A stretch of DNA of 64,000 nt from Podocnemis expansa (GCA_007922195.1 ML682067.1:9591007-9655006), one strand, 5' to 3'; positions 32,469 through 43,004 are shown, numbered from the stretch's first letter. Made by a program: numbers and translations. Notes: generated by a model not told the origin, from the letters alone.

Positions 32469-32946
32469 CAATGTTCCCTCTAAGCTGCGCTGGCGCGCTG
32501 TGGCACAGCCCGCCACAGCCGCCAGCGCAGCGAAAGCTGCTGGCAGCGCACTGCCGGCAGCCTCCACAGAACTCCTCTGGGGCTGGGAGTTTTGAAAACT
32601 CCCGCCCAGAGAAGCTCCAACGGAGCATGCCCAGAAAATCTGGGCATGCTCTGTAGAGCTCCTCTGGCCCGGGAGTTATGGCTGGGCCCTCTGGCTCGAG
32701 TCCAGCTCCAAGGTAAGGGGGGGGGGGNNNNNNNNNNNNNNNNNNNNNNNNNNNNNNNNNNNNNNNNNNNNNNNNNNNNNNNNNNNNNNNNNNNNNNNNN
32801 NNNNNNNNNNNNNNNNNNNNNNNNNNNGGGCCGGGGCTGGCAGGACCGGGGGGGGCGGCTGCACAGCGGGCCCCGCGGGGGGGGGGGGAGAGCGCAGCGA
32901 GCAACTGCAGTTGCTCAGCTGCCCTCTCCCCTTAGAGGGAACATTG
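32469..32946. mobile_element. hAT-like element (CAATGTTCCCTCTAAG termini)
   Basis: Starts CAATGTTCCCTCTAAGCTG and ends CTTAGAGGGAACATTG, a clean TIR. It is flanked by CTTCTCAC (32461-32468) and CTGCTCAC (32947-32954), an 8-bp duplication with one mismatch, inside the DIRS inverted repeat. Very GC-rich interior, and it contains the assembly gap, so its true length is unknown. Same family as 41750-42271 and 62045-62846. Non-coding: frames through it cross N bases. Confidence 0.88.
32728..32827. other. assembly gap (100 N)
   Basis: Exactly 100 ambiguous bases between G-runs, the conventional placeholder for a gap of unknown size. Neighbouring poly-G probably blocked sequencing. Confidence 0.99.
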
Positions 32947-33177
32947 CTGCTCACATACATTATTAGGTGTCTATGTGCCACAGCGCATGATTGGCCAGAA
33001 GCTTTTAGCCCTAGCCTATCAGAGCAGGGTTGGCAACCAACACTGCCTCTGGCTGCTCTCGCGGCTATATATAGATGGCCCTGACCCTGGGTCCCTAAGT
33101 CCCTTCTTATCGCTAACTCCGAGTAGTGGAGACAGTGGGAGGGGCCTGAATGTATGCAAACAGCCCATCTTGAAGGA

Positions 33178-33254
33178 GGACAGTTACTGGTTAGTAATCC
33201 ACCGTTCTTCTTCAGGTGCTGCTCACATACATTCAGTATTAGGTGACTGTTAGC
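33178..33254. repeat. DIRS internal complementary region-like repeat
   Basis: Contains CAGTTACTGGTTAGTAATCC, CGTTCTTCTTCAGG and TGCTCACATACATTCAG, then TATTAGGTG. It repeats the outer edge of the terminal repeats (compare 32418-32460 with 32947-32966, and 38870-38905 reversed). In DIRS elements this region templates completion of the circular intermediate, and it lies downstream of the recombinase, as here for a minus-strand element. Confidence 0.7.
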
Positions 33255-34457
33255 TGTACTGTGGAAGGTGGGCAGAGTTAGATCCTCAGCCGCCATCAGC
33301 ATGGCTACCCCCATACGACGCCCCATCTAATGGTTTGGTGAAGGAGTTGTGGATCGTCAAGTGAACACTGATGAAAATGCCACCAACTGTAGAATCTTCA
33401 CAGAGAAGATGCATATGAGAGTGCTGAGGGGTCACCCGCCACTCTGTCAGACAACTTGAAACTATGACAGGAGCAATATTGGTCCACTACTGGAGTTCTC
33501 TGCTATGCTGTCACAGAAGAGATAGCGAAGAGAATCATTGTTGATAGCAACATTCCTCTAGCCCATTATGGGACTACCATTCCATCAGTAGAATGGTCTC
33601 CCGGGGAGGGCAACCTTGGACCAGAGTACATGGCTCTTATTACCAACAGATGGAGAGCAGAGGGACAGGTGGTACCTTCGGGAGCATAGTCTCCTAAGGA
33701 AAAATAATTGAGGCAAGCCACTAGCTAGAGGGGTGAGAAGCACTTCACCCCTTCCCTGCAAGCAGGGTGGGTTTTGACATCCCCTGCCCCACTAAAGCTC
33801 TGACTCAAGATGCTGTGGGCAGAGCTATGGTAAGGAACACCCTCGCCTTGGCGACCCACCCTAGTGTAGAAGGGGGGTAGGGAGAACAACCACAAGGGGA
33901 ATACAGGGGTCTCACCCCTTGATCTAATAGTATGGGGAATAAAGGGGAAAAGGGTCCCCTGGTTGAGGCCTAAGCATTTGGTAGGCCTACATATGAAGGA
34001 CCTGAACCTCTGGAGGCATTCTGCCACCTTGGGTGCCTCAAGTGGAGGAGTGGGTAAGGAGAGGAGCAAACATCCCAGGGACATCTCAGGGAGTCCTTTT
34101 TGGTGGGGGTAATCAACCAACTGGACAGAACAGGGGATTGGGTACTTTTAAGCAATCCCTTTCAAAGCTTCGGAAGAGAGTCCTTTGGGCCATTTACAAA
34201 CGGCAGAGTGCGGAAACATAAGTGACCAGGGAAGGAAACAGCTGGGAAGAGGGAAAATCTCTCTCATGTCCAGACCTGTAAAGGGGAAGTGGAAGACGGA
34301 CGAAAATGAAGGGTCCGTCTTCAGTTATTACAAGGTTTTTGTGCAAACTGTAAGGGTAGATGTGTGTTCCTCCCTGCCCCAGTTCAAGGACTTGCATAAG
34401 CAAAACAAACTGAAGCGAGCGTGGGCTTGCTGGTTGACTCTTAAAGGAAGGCCAGGT

Positions 34458-34562
34458 TAACCTTGAGGAGCACACGCTCTTGCTCCCAGAACTGGAATGA
34501 TGGAGGGGTAATCTTGAAGAGCGCACGCTCTTGCTCCCGGAACTGGAATGATGGAGGGGGGG
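34458..34562. repeat. tandem duplication, ~52-bp unit x2
   Basis: Two consecutive units with CACGCTCTTGCTCCC and GGAACTGGAATGATGGAGGG-like segments, differing at several positions. They lie within DIRS-internal sequence and create the repeated SSSGSKSV text in the minus frame. Confidence 0.85.
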
Positions 34563-35406
34563 CATGTGACTCGCAAGTGATAATTATTTAGTTACCATCC
34601 TGCCCATACGAGACAGGGCAGAAAACTTTTCATGTCATGGCAGGTTGTCTTGAGTCGGGCACTGAGTTCTAGGTGTTGGGTCCCTTTCTGCAAAGGGCCA
34701 AAGACACAGTGCCTCGCATCGTCCCTGAGAAAAAATGATGACTTCAGTGATACTTGAGGCGGATGCATGTGACACTCGCTCCACAGGGGGGAGAGGTACT
34801 ACTGATAAACCTCCCCATGCATTCAAATTAGCATGAGGTTGGGTAGATCAAATTAGGGTGAGGGGAAGGTAGGAGGAAAAAGCCCAGGGAAGAGAGAAAG
34901 AAATGCACAAGGCAGTTCTTATGAGAGAAAGGTGCAGGAGGAAAGCCCCCATGCCCTCTGGGAAAAATGTGAAGAGCATTGGGGTATGTTGTGGGTGAGC
35001 CACTCATAGAACAGCAGGCTCTCCAGCCTGCTATGGGCTGAGCCGATCTGCTCAGAGGCCAAGGTTCTGCAAAGGAACTAATCAGATGTTAGGACCATGG
35101 GTCCTTAAGCGATCTTGCTCAGGTGTAGCCACTCTAGCAGATACCGATGGTGGCTGCCCTGGGCTGTGAGGAAGATACTCTTGTGCCCCTTCGACTTCTG
35201 GCAAAGATATGATGAGGAGTCACCAGAACTCCTTTGATATCGTTGGGAGCTGGGAATACCGGTGGAGGAGTCTCGGGAGAGAGGTTCATAAGGCCTCTCT
35301 TGGAACCCAAAGAAAGGAAATTAAATGCAATCCATTGGGGATAGATGGGAAGGCTCCTTCACCCTCTATTTCCCTTCACTAATGGGTGTAAGGGAGGTAG
35401 GATTAG

Positions 35407-35688
35407 TTAGGAATTGAGGAGAAAGCCCTCAATTCTGAAAACCCGTCTAGCCGAGGATATGGCTACCAGGAATGCCACCCTCCACGAAAGGATCAGCATG
35501 AGAGTAAGATCGAGACAGTTCCTAGTCGGCTGTCCAGGGTTTGTGGAAGAGGAGACTTCCCCATGCCTGGTTAAGGGAAGAAGCCAGGACAGACTAGTCT
35601 CCCAGTCGACGGCTACACGTGAGGTTTGCCTGTGGGGTGGATGAACCATCATGAAATGGAGATTGCCCTTGGCAGCAGTGGAAGCCAA
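35407..35688 (-). pseudogene. DIRS tyrosine recombinase fragment (probable)
   Basis: About 90 residues. WETSLSWLL is followed by LDLTLMLILSWRVAFLVAIS and SARRV. DIRS recombinases have a W.L..VL..L helix, then L...LSWK.AFLVA.TSARR.SEL, where the SARR arginine is the first catalytic residue. The later HxxR and Tyr motifs are not visible: the frame stops after GFLLNS and downstream frames show no match. The protein would resolve circular intermediates in place of an integrase. This fragment cannot. Confidence 0.6.
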
Positions 35689-36299
35689 AAGCAGTATACC
35701 CCTACAGTGGGGCTCGATGGTGCCACTGAGCGTCTAGAAGGGTGTGCAGGACCTGGGGAAGAGAGGGGTGGCGGGTCAGAGACAAGAGGGTGCAAACTCA
35801 CCCTCTCACCTGGGACCTAAGTGTCAGAGTGCACCATCCCACAATTATTTCCCCCCAAAATCCATCACAGGTCAACATGGAGAAAAAAACTGCATTTGGG
35901 ATCAATGACAATAGGAGCCCACCCAGCCCAGTGTGTCACACTTGGGGGGGGGACAAAGGTGGGGGGATTCAGGGCACAAAGGATGATGGGAAGTTACTAT
36001 TCTCCCTTGTGTGCCCTGACAGGTTGTAGCCAGGGAGAGAGGCCCGGTATGGATGCTGGGATAGACAGAGGAGCAGCGTGTGCCTTCTCCTTATATCGCT
36101 ATCACCCCTGCTTCCCCACTAAGGCTCTAAGGGCACATGTCACTTGACCTGGGCATATGTGGAAGGTGGCCTCCAGTTGTCCCGTCCTTGTTCAGTCTGA
36201 AGGATCGCTGGGGTTGCGCAGCAAGGCCTGAATGAAGCACATTGTCACCGGAGGGGAGGGAGAGAGATCCTGAGACTGGTGGTTAGCAATCCTAAACTG

Positions 36300-36985
36300 A
36301 AAGGCCGCAGTTGAATAGGCCTTTCGACCCAGGAGGTCGATTCTTCTAGTCCCCGGGGAACCAGGGGGTGAATGAGGGCTTCCGCCATCTGGGAGCTAGG
36401 AGCTGGGAGCTCCACCAAGCGTGCAGACTGCTCTGGAGTAACCTAGTACTTATGGCCTGCCACCTCAGAGACTGGCAGGACCAAGGTGGGGGTTTGCCAG
36501 TGTGTCCCAGCGATGTCAAGGACACTGCTGTTAATGGGGACCATGATCACAGCCATAGAGGATGCAAACCCCAGGTTGAACAAAGGGTCTTGCTCCCCCT
36601 TGAGGGGTGTGACCCTGACGCCCAGGTAAACGGTCACTGGGTGAAGAAGGTCAAAGTGTGTGGTAGGGTCTTCTCTGTAAGGCCCTGGCCTTGGGTTCAT
36701 GACTCTAGCAGGGAGAGAGGATATCCCCAATACCAGGGTGTCTTCTCCGGGGGTCATGGTACTAGGTGGAAACTCCCTTTCTGAGGCCTTGGTAAAAGGG
36801 AAGCAGCTTCGATCACGGTACAGGGAAGGACCTGCTGCCACAGACCCTTCAGTGGGAGGCTGGGCCTGGGGAATGCGTTCTCAGACCCCTTTGCGGTGCC
36901 GAGGCCAGGGTGTCAGTGCCGTAGGGGTGGGAGACCTTGGTGCGGCAGTGTTGTGAGGCTAAGGAGAAGGAGAGCACCTATGAAT
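36300..36985 (-). pseudogene. DIRS gag-like middle region
   Basis: Minus-strand frame 36841-36443 ends with LGFASSMAVIMVPINSSVLD then IAGTHWQTPTLVLPVSEVAG and HKY. That resembles the DIRS gag block '...VL..A...W..P....P.S...D.KY'. Upstream the sequence is cut by the solo LTR at 36988. The assignment is by motif resemblance plus position between the inverted repeats. Confidence 0.55.
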
Positions 36986-36987
36986 GC

Positions 36988-37779
36988 TGTCAAGGCTTTT
37001 TCCCCACTCTGGCACTCTGAGTGCAGAAGGTGGGGGCCCGCAACAGGCCAGAAAAGCCACTGGCCTTAAAGCCTGCTCTTAAAAGTCTCCAAGGCCTCCA
37101 ATTCCTGGCCTTGGAGTGGTATCGCTGCCACCACCCAAATGCAAAAAAACCTCTTGTGACCCAGGAAGGCGCACTTGGGAATTCCTCCCTGTGAGGTACT
37201 GGCAATCCTCTTTATTCCTCTCTCAGGAAAGTGACTGAACTCCAGCTGCAATATGAGCTGGAACTGGAACAGGTTTCCCTCTAGTAGCTGCCTGTGCAGT
37301 CTAAGGCCCGGGCACACAAACCTCTTGCCTTTCAGGACACAGAACCAGAACTTGCTTAAAAGGTAAACTCTTTAATCAAAAAGAACAGATGATAAACACA
37401 GAGAGTTGCTTCTCTGGGAATTAACTTAGGTAGTTACAGGGTAGTGGGGTGGGGGGTTGGGTTTACATGTGCTTAGCACAGAGAAATCCAAAAAACAAGC
37501 CAAAAACAAAGAAAATACCCTGACCGTGTCTAAGTAAACATTCCCTGTTCTACCCACGCCTGGTCAGTAACAAATTTAACTTATCTCTGGTAAGGATGTT
37601 GCTGGATTCTTCCTCAGGCCCCTCTGGCCTCCTCCTGATCCTTCCAGGAGCTCTGCTGCATCCAAACAGGCCCAGGCCAGGCTGCTGTTACCATTCAAAA
37701 AGCTGTGCTTCGTTCCTATTCGCTGTCCTGGGACTCACTGACCAGAGTGTTAACCCCTTCCTCCCCAAGGGTTATTACA
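36988..37779 (-). mobile_element. solo LTR (endogenous-retrovirus-like)
   Basis: A 792-bp TG...CA sequence (plus strand TGTCAAGGCTTT...GGTTATTACA) flanked by exact 5-bp AATGC duplications (36983-36987 and 37780-37784). Minus orientation is favoured: AATAAA is read on that strand at about 37207-37212, and the distal part has a long C/T-balanced R/U5-like stretch. No internal region is attached, so it arose by LTR-LTR recombination. It interrupts DIRS gag. Confidence 0.88.
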
Positions 37780-37784
37780 AATGC

Positions 37785-38660
37785 ATTTTCTTGAGCGGCT
37801 CCATGCGGTGGTGGGTGAAGTGGAAAGGAAAGCAGACTTAATTTTTGGCTTTGCTGGCCTCGGCAGAGAAGGCACACTCAGGAGCAGAAGAGCCTCCCCC
37901 GCTTGAAAGGCCTCCAGTGTAGATGGCACTGTTATGGGCTCCGGGTCTTCACCCCCAGAGGGGAGACCCGGAGTGGCACTAGCGCTTTGGTGCTGAAGTT
38001 GACTCTGAGCGTGCTTTCCTATGGTCTGTTGGGGAGTGGCGCTGAAAGGGCCCTGGTGCTGATGCCAACAAACAGCACTCAGGTGCTCCAGCCCTTTTCC
38101 TCAGAGTGGAGATGCCGCCGGCAAGGTCACATGGCACCAATATGGTGCCAAGTCAGAGGCTGATAGCTGCTTTACTCACAGCCAGAGTGGCACTGAGAGG
38201 ACTCTGGTGCTAACCTAACATGCGGTGCTGATTTAGAGGCTGATTGTGGCTTTTTATTCACAGGCAGAAAGCAGTGCCAAGAGGGCTCTGGTGCCAACCT
38301 AACAAGCGGTGCCGGTGAATCCTTGGGTGCATTGGGTGTACCCAGCACCGGCTGCAGGGCCTGTTTCTGGGCAATATTACGCAGCCTTTGCTCCCTGTCT
38401 TTCTGAGTCCTTCGTCTGAAGGAGCTGCAGATGGAGCATAATCCACCCAGTGAGACTAACCCAGGCATTTAAGGGACTTCTTCGAGGGGTTGTCCCTGGG
38501 GAAGGCCTTGCTGCAACTTGCATAGGCTTTGAACCCCAGCATGTTCGGCAACAGGTGGCAGCAGGTTCAGACTTCAGCTGGAAGGACTCAGTCGGAGCGC
38601 TGGGTCGCAGCAGCACGATGTCCATGAACAGATCTTCCAGTGAGAATGGATGGCTTATAA
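37785..38660 (-). pseudogene. DIRS gag N-terminal region
   Basis: Minus-strand frame near 38468-38340 reads LCSICSSFRRRTQKDREQRL then RNIAQKQAL. Just upstream (38560-38540) is a Cys pair, CRTCWG. DIRS gag proteins begin with a Cys-rich motif followed by 'C.IC.S..PRT...RE.RLR.LL.EQAL', so the order fits. The following segment is Ser/Pro-rich with stops, also typical. Frameshifts make it non-functional. Confidence 0.65.
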
Positions 38661-38734
38661 ACAGAGCAGACAGACAGGCACTTGCGCAAACGCAAGAAAC
38701 GGGCTGTTCTGTAACCATCACTGAGGGCAGAAAA

Positions 38735-38912
38735 AGACATTGAGGGGCCCAGGGTCAGAGCCATCTATATATAGCCACAGGAATGGCTGGAGGGGCGTTG
38801 GCTGCCAACCCTGCTCTGGCAAGCTAGGGCTAAAAGTTTCCGGCCAGTCATGCGCTGTGGCATATAGACACCTAATACTGAATGTATGTGAGCAATCCTC
38901 AAAGAACTGAGC
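38735..38912. repeat. DIRS inverted terminal repeat, right
   Basis: Reverse complement of the left repeat. In plus orientation it reads CTATATATAG at 38765-38774, then TGCCAACCCTGCTCTGGCA, GGGCTAAAAGTTTC and TGCGCTGTGGCATATAGACA, then CCTAATACTGAATGTATGTG and AGCAATCC. Confidence 0.82.
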
Positions 38913-39581
38913 CACACAGGCAGAGCATTGCACAGGGTTTAATAAAGCTCTACTTGTTCAGCTTAACCTGTATTCAACTTTGCTGTTTGTGGGTGAAACA
39001 TGGCAGTAGTGTCTGAGCTGTGAGTTTTCTGCAGCACAGCAGCCAGCAATGTGAGCCACGGAATTCGGTTGAAAGCCTGAGCCCAAGATTTTGCAGAATA
39101 AAATCCAGCTCAGGGATGGATCTGTTAGAAGAAGTTTAAGCTGTACAGAGACCTAGCCTTGCAGGAGGATGACTTAACCTTACTGGAGAACAAGAGAGAG
39201 GTCTGTAGTGCACTAAATCTCACCACTGCCTCAAATCTCACGGCAGTCTTGGGAGTCTTTGGAAACAACTGTGCCCCACAGCAGAGTGAAACTGTGAAGC
39301 AACACAGGTTATAACAAGATCCCAGTCTGAAGGGGAGTGGATAGCCCCGTTGTGTTGCTGCCTTATACACACTGCCAGTGATAGAGGTCACCAGACCAAG
39401 TAGGAAGGGCTAGTGCCCCTTCAATCACAATATTATGAACAATTGTGTGTTCATGGAAACTCATGCAGACTCAGGGAGCAGATGAAGAGCAGAGTTGACA
39501 GTGGAACCCAGAGGGGTTGCATCAGTTCCTGGGATTGGGCAGTGGATAAGGGAGCAGGACCTCAAAGGACTTGGACAGGCT
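38913..39581. other. unassigned stretch
   Basis: No gene or repeat recognised. The 88-residue minus frame at 39125-39391 has no known motif. Confidence 0.4.
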
Positions 39582-39853
39582 TAAGGTTACCAGATGTCAG
39601 GCAAAAGGAGGACAGGTCCTCCTTTTTACCTGCATGTCCTCCATCCGGCAAGCATTTTAAAAATACATGATTTTGTCTGGCTTTTTGTCTGGAACACCCC
39701 AGAACACCCTATTTTTAGGGGGAAGTGTTTCAGGGCCCCCTAAAAGCAAAAGAATATTACATTAATACTACATTTTCTCCACGTGTCCTTCAAGTCCTTC
39801 TTTTCATACTTCCCTGTCCTCCTTTCCATGCTTTGGTATCTGGTAACCCTAGC
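39582..39853. mobile_element. TIR element (GGTTACCAGATGTC-type)
   Basis: Starts TTAAGGTTACCAGATGTC and ends GGTATCTGGTAACCCTAG. Inverted termini enclose an interior with repeated TCCTCC / GGAGGACAGG text, which is itself partly inverted (GGAGGACAGGTCC against CCTGTCCTCC). No clear target duplication. Probably hAT-like. Confidence 0.6.
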
Positions 39854-40092
39854 ATAGGCTCAGCAGCAGATAGGAACTTCCAGGACCTTTCTTTCCAGCC
39901 TGGCATTGGCTCGCTCCTTCTTCCCCTGTCTCAGCACTTCCGTCTCATTTCTCCACCCAGTGACCCCCTCATTTGCAGGGAGCTCCCACACATATATTAC
40001 AGGCTACTACATGCAATTTTAGATACTTGACATACTTCCTGATTTGAGACAGGAGCATAGCATGTAGGATCACCCTCTGCATGTTCCATGAT

Positions 40093-40306
40093 CAGTGGTT
40101 GTCAAAGTTACAAAAGTACTGAGTCATGGTACCAGCTCTGCACCTGGAGGTGGGGGGGAGGCTGCCCCCTTGCTTCCACCCCCACCCCCCACAGCCATGG
40201 TCACTGTTCAGTTTTCTGGCAGCGGCCGCCTGTTTTCAGTGGAGGGTCACTGTATGACAGAGGGGGCTGGAACTGGGTCCCAAGGAAAAAAGTTTGACAA
40301 CCACTG
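40093..40306. mobile_element. hAT-Charlie-like MITE
   Basis: A 214-bp element bounded by CAGTGGTTGTCAAAGTT and AAAGTTTGACAACCACTG, a 15-16 bp TIR of Charlie type. No matching 8-mer flanks. Interior resembles 10175-10360. Non-coding. Confidence 0.78.
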
Positions 40307-40322
40307 ACTTCTGGGATTATCA

Positions 40323-40442
40323 GGTGTGTCTAAACTGTTAGCCCCTAACTTCCACTGAAATCAATGGGAGTTAGATGCATAACCTCCTTAGTGCATTTGA
40401 AAATTCCTACTAAGCATCTCTTTAGGCACCTAAATTTCTTTG
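40323..40442. repeat. ancient interspersed repeat (family unknown)
   Basis: Carries ACTGAAATCAATGGGAGTTA and TAGGCACCTAAATTTCTTTG, text found widely in vertebrate interspersed repeats. I cannot name the family. Confidence 0.35.
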
Positions 40443-40606
40443 AAAATATGGTCCATGGTAACCAGAAACAAGATGTCAGTTGAAGAACTACAGTCATACT
40501 GGGTTAGATTAGTCATCCATCTAGCCCAATAACAGGGGTCCATCCTGGGGCAGTTTTGTTCAATATCTTCATTAATGGTCTGGAGGATGGAGTGAATTGC
40601 ACCCTC

Positions 40607-41125
40607 CAGGGGCATCGCTAGACATAAATATTGGGGGAGCCTTGGCCCCCACCGGCCACTGGATCCCTGATCTGTTCCCTTCCCCCACCCACTGGTTCTC
40701 CAAGCCCTTCAACCCCCCCCCCCCAGTGGCCCCCTGAGCCCTCCCCTAACCCCCCCATCGTGCCATTGGTCCCTGCTGCCCTGGGCCGACCCCCTCCCCC
40801 ATGCCCTTTCCCCACTGGGCTGGTGTGTCTCCCCCAGACCCCCCCCCCCCTTACCTCACCACCGGAGGGAGAGCAGGACCACAACAGCAGCTGAGGCCCC
40901 TGGCAGGACCCTGCTCTGAGCATGCTGGGTAGCTCCCTCCCAGCTGAAAGACTGTCTTCTAGCCGGGTAGAAGCCACGGCTGCTGGCTGCCTGCTTCCTG
41001 GGCGGTGTTCGCTGCACAGGGGCGTGACAGTGCACCCCCACACAGTTTTGGGGTGTGCTACTCACAGGCTGGCCCTGAGTTTTAGGGATGATGAGAACCC
41101 TGGAGCCCCCTCAGCGACACCACTG
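40607..41125. mobile_element. hAT element in CR1, first insertion
   Basis: A 519-bp GC/C-rich element. It starts CAGGGGCATCGCTAGAC and ends CTCAGCGACACCACTG (TIR CAGNGG..TCGCT), with a perfect 8-bp duplication GCACCCTC at 40599-40606 and 41126-41133. This is the hAT signature. No transposase, so non-autonomous. Long proline-rich frames here are artefacts of C-runs. Confidence 0.95.
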
Positions 41126-41328
41126 GCACCCTCAGTGAGTTTGCAGATGACACGGAGCTGGGGAGAGTAGTAGATACATTGGAAGGCCAAGACAGAATAC
41201 AGAGTCACTAAGACAAATTAAATGACTGAGTCAAAATAAATCCAATACGGTTCAACAAGGACAAGTGCAAAGTCCTGCACTTAGGATGGAAGAATCCCAT
41301 GCACTGCTACAGACTCGGGAACAACTGG

Positions 41329-42488
41329 CAGGACCATAATTAGGGCAGGGCAAGCGGGGCAAAGCCCCCATCGCCATATTTTAGAGGGCACCAATGTGCG
41401 TGGCTGGCAGCCATGGCACCTACCCAGCTTGGAAGACAAACTCTTCCAGTCAGCAGGGAGTTGCGCCAGGTTGGGAGCTTTTAAATCCCCCCCCCCCCCG
41501 AGCATGCTCAGATGCATGCTTAGAGCGGCAGCAGCCTGTGGGCCCAGGTACAACTCCAGGAACTGTTGGCCAGGTAAGGGGGGGAAGGGATTCCCTGGGG
41601 GAGCTGGGGACTGGGAGTTCATTGGGAAAGGCTGTGGGGGGTAGGATTGGCGGGGAAGGCCCGCGGCCCAGCGGGATGTCAGGGAACCAGCAGGTGGGTT
41701 AGGGAAGGGATCAGTTTGGGACCTGGGGGAGATAGGGAAGAGGTGGGGGCAATGTTCCCTGCAAGCCGCGTGGCCACGCAGCATCTTGCTGTTGCCCCGC
41801 ATAGGGTACGCTGCCAGCCGCGCATAGCTGGCATGCAGAGTCCCTACTGAGCTGGAAGACACTGTCTTCCAGCTGGCTGAGAGCTCCTCTGGAGCTGGGA
41901 GCTTTAAAAACTCCCGCGCACAGAAGTTTTGACAGAGCATGCTCAGAAGCTCTGGCATGCCCCATCAGTGCCCCTCCGGCTGGAGGAGCAATGGCTATGC
42001 TGTGCCATGCCATGCCATGCTGCTCCAGCGGCCGGGTAAGGGTGTGGAGGGTTGGGGGTCCAGCCAGCTAGGGGTTTACCAAGGGCAGTTAGGGTGGGAG
42101 GAAGGAGATCAGGCTGGCTCCAGGCGGGGTGCTGACTAGTAGAGCAGGGGATGGGATTGGGCTGGCTGAGGGGGAGGGGAGATCGCGAGCCAGGATCAGG
42201 CCCCTGGGGGCGACCCACACAGCAAGCACCATAAGTTGCTCAGCTGCCCCAGGGCCTTAGAGGAAACATTGGGTGGGGGGAAGATGGCGTCTGGCAGATG
42301 GGTTGGGGGGGTCAGTGGGGAAGGTAGTTGGGTCTAGATCTGGCTCTGAGCTGGCTGGCTCTGGCTCCAAGCTGCCTGCTGGTGGCAGCTGGGACTGGAC
42401 TGTGCCCTGGATTGGGCCCTGCATTGGGCAGGGGGGACATGTTTTGGGCTGCTTGCTCCAGGTACCAAAATATCTATTTCCTTCACTG
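41329..42488. mobile_element. hAT-like element in CR1, second insertion (host of a third)
   Basis: A 1160-bp block starting CAGGACCATAATTAGGGC and ending TTTCCTTCACTG. It is flanked by ACAACTGG (41321-41328) and CCAACTGG (42489-42496), an 8-bp duplication with one change. CR1 coding is collinear across it. It contains the complete element 41750-42271, so its own length is about 630 bp. GC-rich and non-coding. Confidence 0.85.
41750..42271. mobile_element. hAT-like element (CAATGTTCCC termini), nested
   Basis: A 522-bp element starting CAATGTTCCCTGCAAGC and ending GGGCCTTAGAGGAAACATTG, with a perfect 8-bp duplication GGTGGGGG (41742-41749 and 42272-42279). This copy gives the cleanest evidence that the CAATGTTCCC family makes 8-bp duplications. 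Inserted into the hAT-like element 41329-42488. Confidence 0.92.
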
Positions 42489-43004
42489 CCAACTGGCTAG
42501 GCAGCAGTTCTACAGAAAAGGACTTGGGTTTTACAGTGGACAAGAACCTGGTGAGTCAACAGTGAGCCCTTATTGCTAAGAAGTCTAATGGCATATTAGG
42601 CTGCATTTGTAGGATCATTGACAGCAGAAAGTGATTATTCCTCTCTATTTGGCACTGGTGAGGCCTCATTTGGAGTATCATGTCCAGTTCTGGGCCCTTC
42701 ACTACAGGAAAGATATGGACAAAGAGTCCAGTGGAGAACAAAGAAAATGATTAGGGGACTATAGCACATGACTTACAAGGAGGAGCTGAGAGAACTAGGT
42801 TTATTTGGTCTGCAAAAGAGAAGAATGAGGAGGGATTTGATAGCAATCTTTAACTACTTGAAAGAGGGTTCCAGGGAGGATGGAACTAGGCTGTTCTCAG
42901 TACGAGTAGATGGCAGAACTAGAACCAGTGGTCTCAAGATGCAGTGAAGGAGATCTAGATATTAGGAAAAATTTTTTCAATAGAAGGGTGGTGAAGAACT
43001 GAAA

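Larger units (their letters stand above)
32415..33115. repeat. DIRS inverted terminal repeat, left
   Basis: Outer edge ACTTACCAGTAACCGTCCTTC, then (after the hAT-like insert) GCTCACATACATTATTAGGTG. Next come GCCACAGCGCATGATTGGCC and CAGAGCAGGGTTGGCA, then a TATA-like palindrome CTATATATAG at 33065-33074. It matches 38735-38905 in reverse complement over about 150 bp. Confidence 0.82.
32415..38912 (-). mobile_element. DIRS-like tyrosine-recombinase retrotransposon, RT-deleted
   Basis: An outer pair of inverted repeats (about 32415-33115 and 38735-38912) encloses minus-strand gag traces (38600-36300) and a tyrosine-recombinase trace (35688-35407). A further copy of the outer end (33178-33254) sits beside the left repeat. 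Inverted terminal repeats, an internal complementary region next to the repeat downstream of the recombinase, and a YR instead of integrase are the hallmarks of DIRS elements. No reverse transcriptase or RNase H is visible between gag and YR, so this copy is internally deleted. Later insertions are a solo LTR (36988-37779) and a hAT-like element (32469-32946). Outer edges are approximate, because DIRS elements make no target duplication. Confidence 0.75.

Noticed and set aside
32431..33326. Frames of 124-216 residues containing long X runs
   Set aside because: They read through the 100-N gap and GC-rich transposon sequence, so they are not real proteins.
35407..35688. Tyrosine recombinase as a prophage or bacterial contaminant
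   Set aside because: It lies between DIRS-type inverted repeats with gag traces, in AT-rich DNA full of vertebrate repeats.
40093..40306. 8-bp TSD for the Charlie-like element
   Set aside because: The flanking octamers TCCATGAT and ACTTCTGG do not match; the element call rests on its TIRs only.
40618..41043. Proline-rich frame of 141 residues and its antisense partner
   Set aside because: Caused by C/G runs within a hAT element with perfect TSDs.
41281..42543. Frames up to 225 residues on both strands
   Set aside because: Cross the boundaries of CR1 and two nested hAT-like elements; no domain.
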